A stretch of DNA of 5,429 nt, taken from contig VGSX01000248.1 in the NCBI GenBank assembly GCA_016874895.1, forward strand, positions 1 to 5,429, given 5' to 3'. This DNA comes from Deltaproteobacteria bacterium (GTDB lineage Bacteria; Desulfobacterota; Desulfobaccia; Desulfobaccales; Desulfobaccaceae). The position numbers and the translations under genes are program-made. Of this stretch, positions 5,001-5,429 are shown piece after piece (position 1 is the stretch's first letter; the number at the start of each line of letters is the position of its first letter). A model generated the notes under the pieces. The model saw only the letters and a program-made list of their open reading frames with translations, made no database searches and was not told the DNA's origin.

Positions 5001-5429
5001 CCTGTTCGCCCCGGACCCATGAGCCCCTTTTCCAGGATACCATGCGGGCCTGCGGCCTGAACAAATACCTCTTCGAGATGGCCAATATCCGGGACCAGGA
5101 TTCCTGGGTGCATCAACAGGACCACGTCAGCGCCACCCATAAGGCCAAGGACCTGGTGCGCATGGCCGTGGCCCGGGCCGGTATTTTACGACCGCTGGTG
5201 GAAAGAAGACTGGAGATCAACCCCCGGGCCGTGGTGCTGGGCGGGGGCGTGGCCGGGATGACGGCGGCCCTGAGCCTGGCCCAGCAAGGATTTGAGACGG
5301 TGATCATCGAGAAGGATAAGGAGTTGGGCGGCGTGGCCCGACGGTTATATCACACCATCGAGGGCATGGATGTGCCAACCTACCTGGACCGGCTCACTCG
5401 CCAGGTTCGCACCCACGACAAGATCCAGG
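2030..5429 (+). CDS. hdrA: HdrA-type flavoprotein: HdrA unit split by a GltD-like NAD(P)H module, followed by a second HdrA unit (partial, 3' end outside window)
   Basis: The frame is open for 1133 codons to the right edge with no stop. I read these modules in order. (1) Residues 12-74: HdrA FAD-binding motif VVGGGVAGIQAAL and the conserved TFPTNDCSMCIISPK stretch. (2) C112, C115, C118, C122-P: first ferredoxin [4Fe-4S] motif. (3) About 155-600: a GltD/NfnB-like module with an Fe-S domain (C162, C166, C205, C209, C213), FAD motif VVGSGPAGLS (254-263), NAD(P)H motif VIGGGNVAFDVA (385-396), YRRT (410-413, arginines suiting NADPH) and AAGD (528-531). (4) Cysteine-rich motif C624 to C640-P in place of the second ferredoxin cluster. 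(5) HdrA core with C724, C738, C742, C743, resembling the unconventional cluster of methanogen HdrA. (6) From about 926, a second HdrA unit beginning RIGVFVCNCGINIS, with VVVAACSPRTHEP near 990 and another FAD motif VVLGGGVAGMTAAL (1068-1081). HdrA is the electron-bifurcating flavin subunit of heterodisulfide reductase-type complexes. Here it is co-transcribed with metF (5 nt gap). Partner and direction of electron flow are inferred. Confidence 0.9.
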   Translation, partial: MAKTDSNTVGSVMVVGGGVAGIQAALDLANSGFFVYLVEKASAIGGTMSQLDKTFPTNDCSMCIISPKLVECGQHPNIELLTLSELSELTGEVGNFTATVVQQPRYIDRTKCTGCGECAVVCPVSLGNEFDVNLSLKKAAYRRYPQAVPGTFAIEKLDRAPCVTACPANITVQGYVQLIKMGKYQEAVKLIMEDLPLPGVLGRVCPHPCEAVCRRVEVDEPVAICNLKRFAADQVDLSELAIPDVPKQTDRVAVVGSGPAGLSCAYQLARRGYPVTVFEALPVTGGMIRVGIPDYRLPKRVLDQEVEHIKRWGVEIKTNTALGRDFTLDSLGQEGYKAIFLGLGCHVGMKLDIPGEEAQGVVQGVAWLRDLNLGKNPPVGKKIAVIGGGNVAFDVARSAKRLGAEVVILYRRTRAEMPANEEEIDEAACEDIAIQYLVAPLEVVVADGKVTGLKCIRMELGEPDDSGRRRPVAIPGSEFVVDCDMILPAIGQRADLKCLEGTDIKTTKWGTIEVNEITYETSRPGVFAAGDVHVGPWIAIGAVAGGKEAAESIDRLLQGQDMAAGREISEEAKTLQNWAGIPLHEEKKSRAVMPQLPHEICCTCFEEVKKGYSPEQAAWEAERCLNCGICSECLLCVAACPAEAVAHQQQAVTHTLEVGSVILAPGAKTYDPGVAADIYLYGRHPNVVTSLEFERILSASGPYLGHLVRPSDKQEPKKIAWLQCVGSRNTNRCKNGYCSGVCCMYAIKEAIVAQEHSAEPLETAIFFMDMRTYGKDFEKYYNRAREEFGVRFHRCRVHTIDPALDGGLNLDYVTEAGEFHREHFDMVVLSVGLEVGQDTVAMAEKLGIALDRYNFALTEGSAPVSTSRAGVYTCGLLPGPKDIPASVTEASAAACAAAIDLAEARGTRIQDRQLPPEQDVAGQPPRIGVFVCNCGINISAVVDVKEVTEYAATLPGVVFATDSLFTCSQDNQEKLKKVMLEEKLNRVVVAACSPRTHEPLFQDTMRACGLNKYLFEMANIRDQDSWVHQQDHVSATHKAKDLVRMAVARAGILRPLVERRLEINPRAVVLGGGVAGMTAALSLAQQGFETVIIEKDKELGGVARRLYHTIEGMDVPTYLDRLTRQVRTHDKIQ

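Noticed and set aside
2030..5429. Possible frameshift or assembly join of separate hdrA and gltD genes
   Set aside because: The frame was followed codon by codon from 2030 to 5429 with no stop, and family motifs continue in the same frame across every module boundary.

Overview
The window looks like chromosomal DNA from an anaerobic bacterium that runs the Wood-Ljungdahl (reductive acetyl-CoA) pathway. A sulfate-reducing or syntrophic member of the Desulfobacterota (former Deltaproteobacteria) is my best guess. This rests on a short MetF-type methylenetetrahydrofolate reductase next to a very large, multi-domain HdrA-type flavoprotein, on the G+C-rich coding sequence, and on strong Shine-Dalgarno sites. 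The taxon is an inference from gene content; no rRNA or other marker is present.

Layout. Positions 1-261 (minus strand) hold the first 87 codons of an Rrf2-family winged-helix regulator that runs off the left edge. Positions 262-1157 are an unusually long (896 nt) divergent intergenic region. It contains an island with only 17 G/C in 110 bases and a 9-bp inverted repeat, a G+C-rich stretch with no convincing gene, a degenerate 7-bp tandem repeat (six units), and a G+C-rich hairpin in what should be the leader of the next gene. Positions 1158-2024 (plus) encode a complete 288-residue MetF-like protein. After only 5 nt, an HdrA-family protein starts at 2030 and stays open to the right edge (1133 codons seen, no stop).

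How it fits together. The metF-hdrA pair is almost certainly one transcription unit. The HdrA protein is the most notable item. Its first HdrA unit is split between the two [4Fe-4S] motifs of its inserted ferredoxin by a complete GltD/NfnB-like FAD and NAD(P)H-binding module. A second HdrA unit then begins near residue 926 with its own N-terminal domain and FAD-binding motif. The likely reading is a large soluble flavin/Fe-S hub that moves electrons between a pyridine nucleotide, ferredoxin-type carriers and methylene-THF reduction or methyl-THF oxidation, possibly by flavin-based bifurcation or confurcation. The partner subunits (HdrBC, MvhD, MetV or others) would lie beyond the right edge and cannot be seen. 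The divergent Rrf2 regulator, a family that often senses Fe-S or redox state, is a candidate regulator; this is inference from position only.
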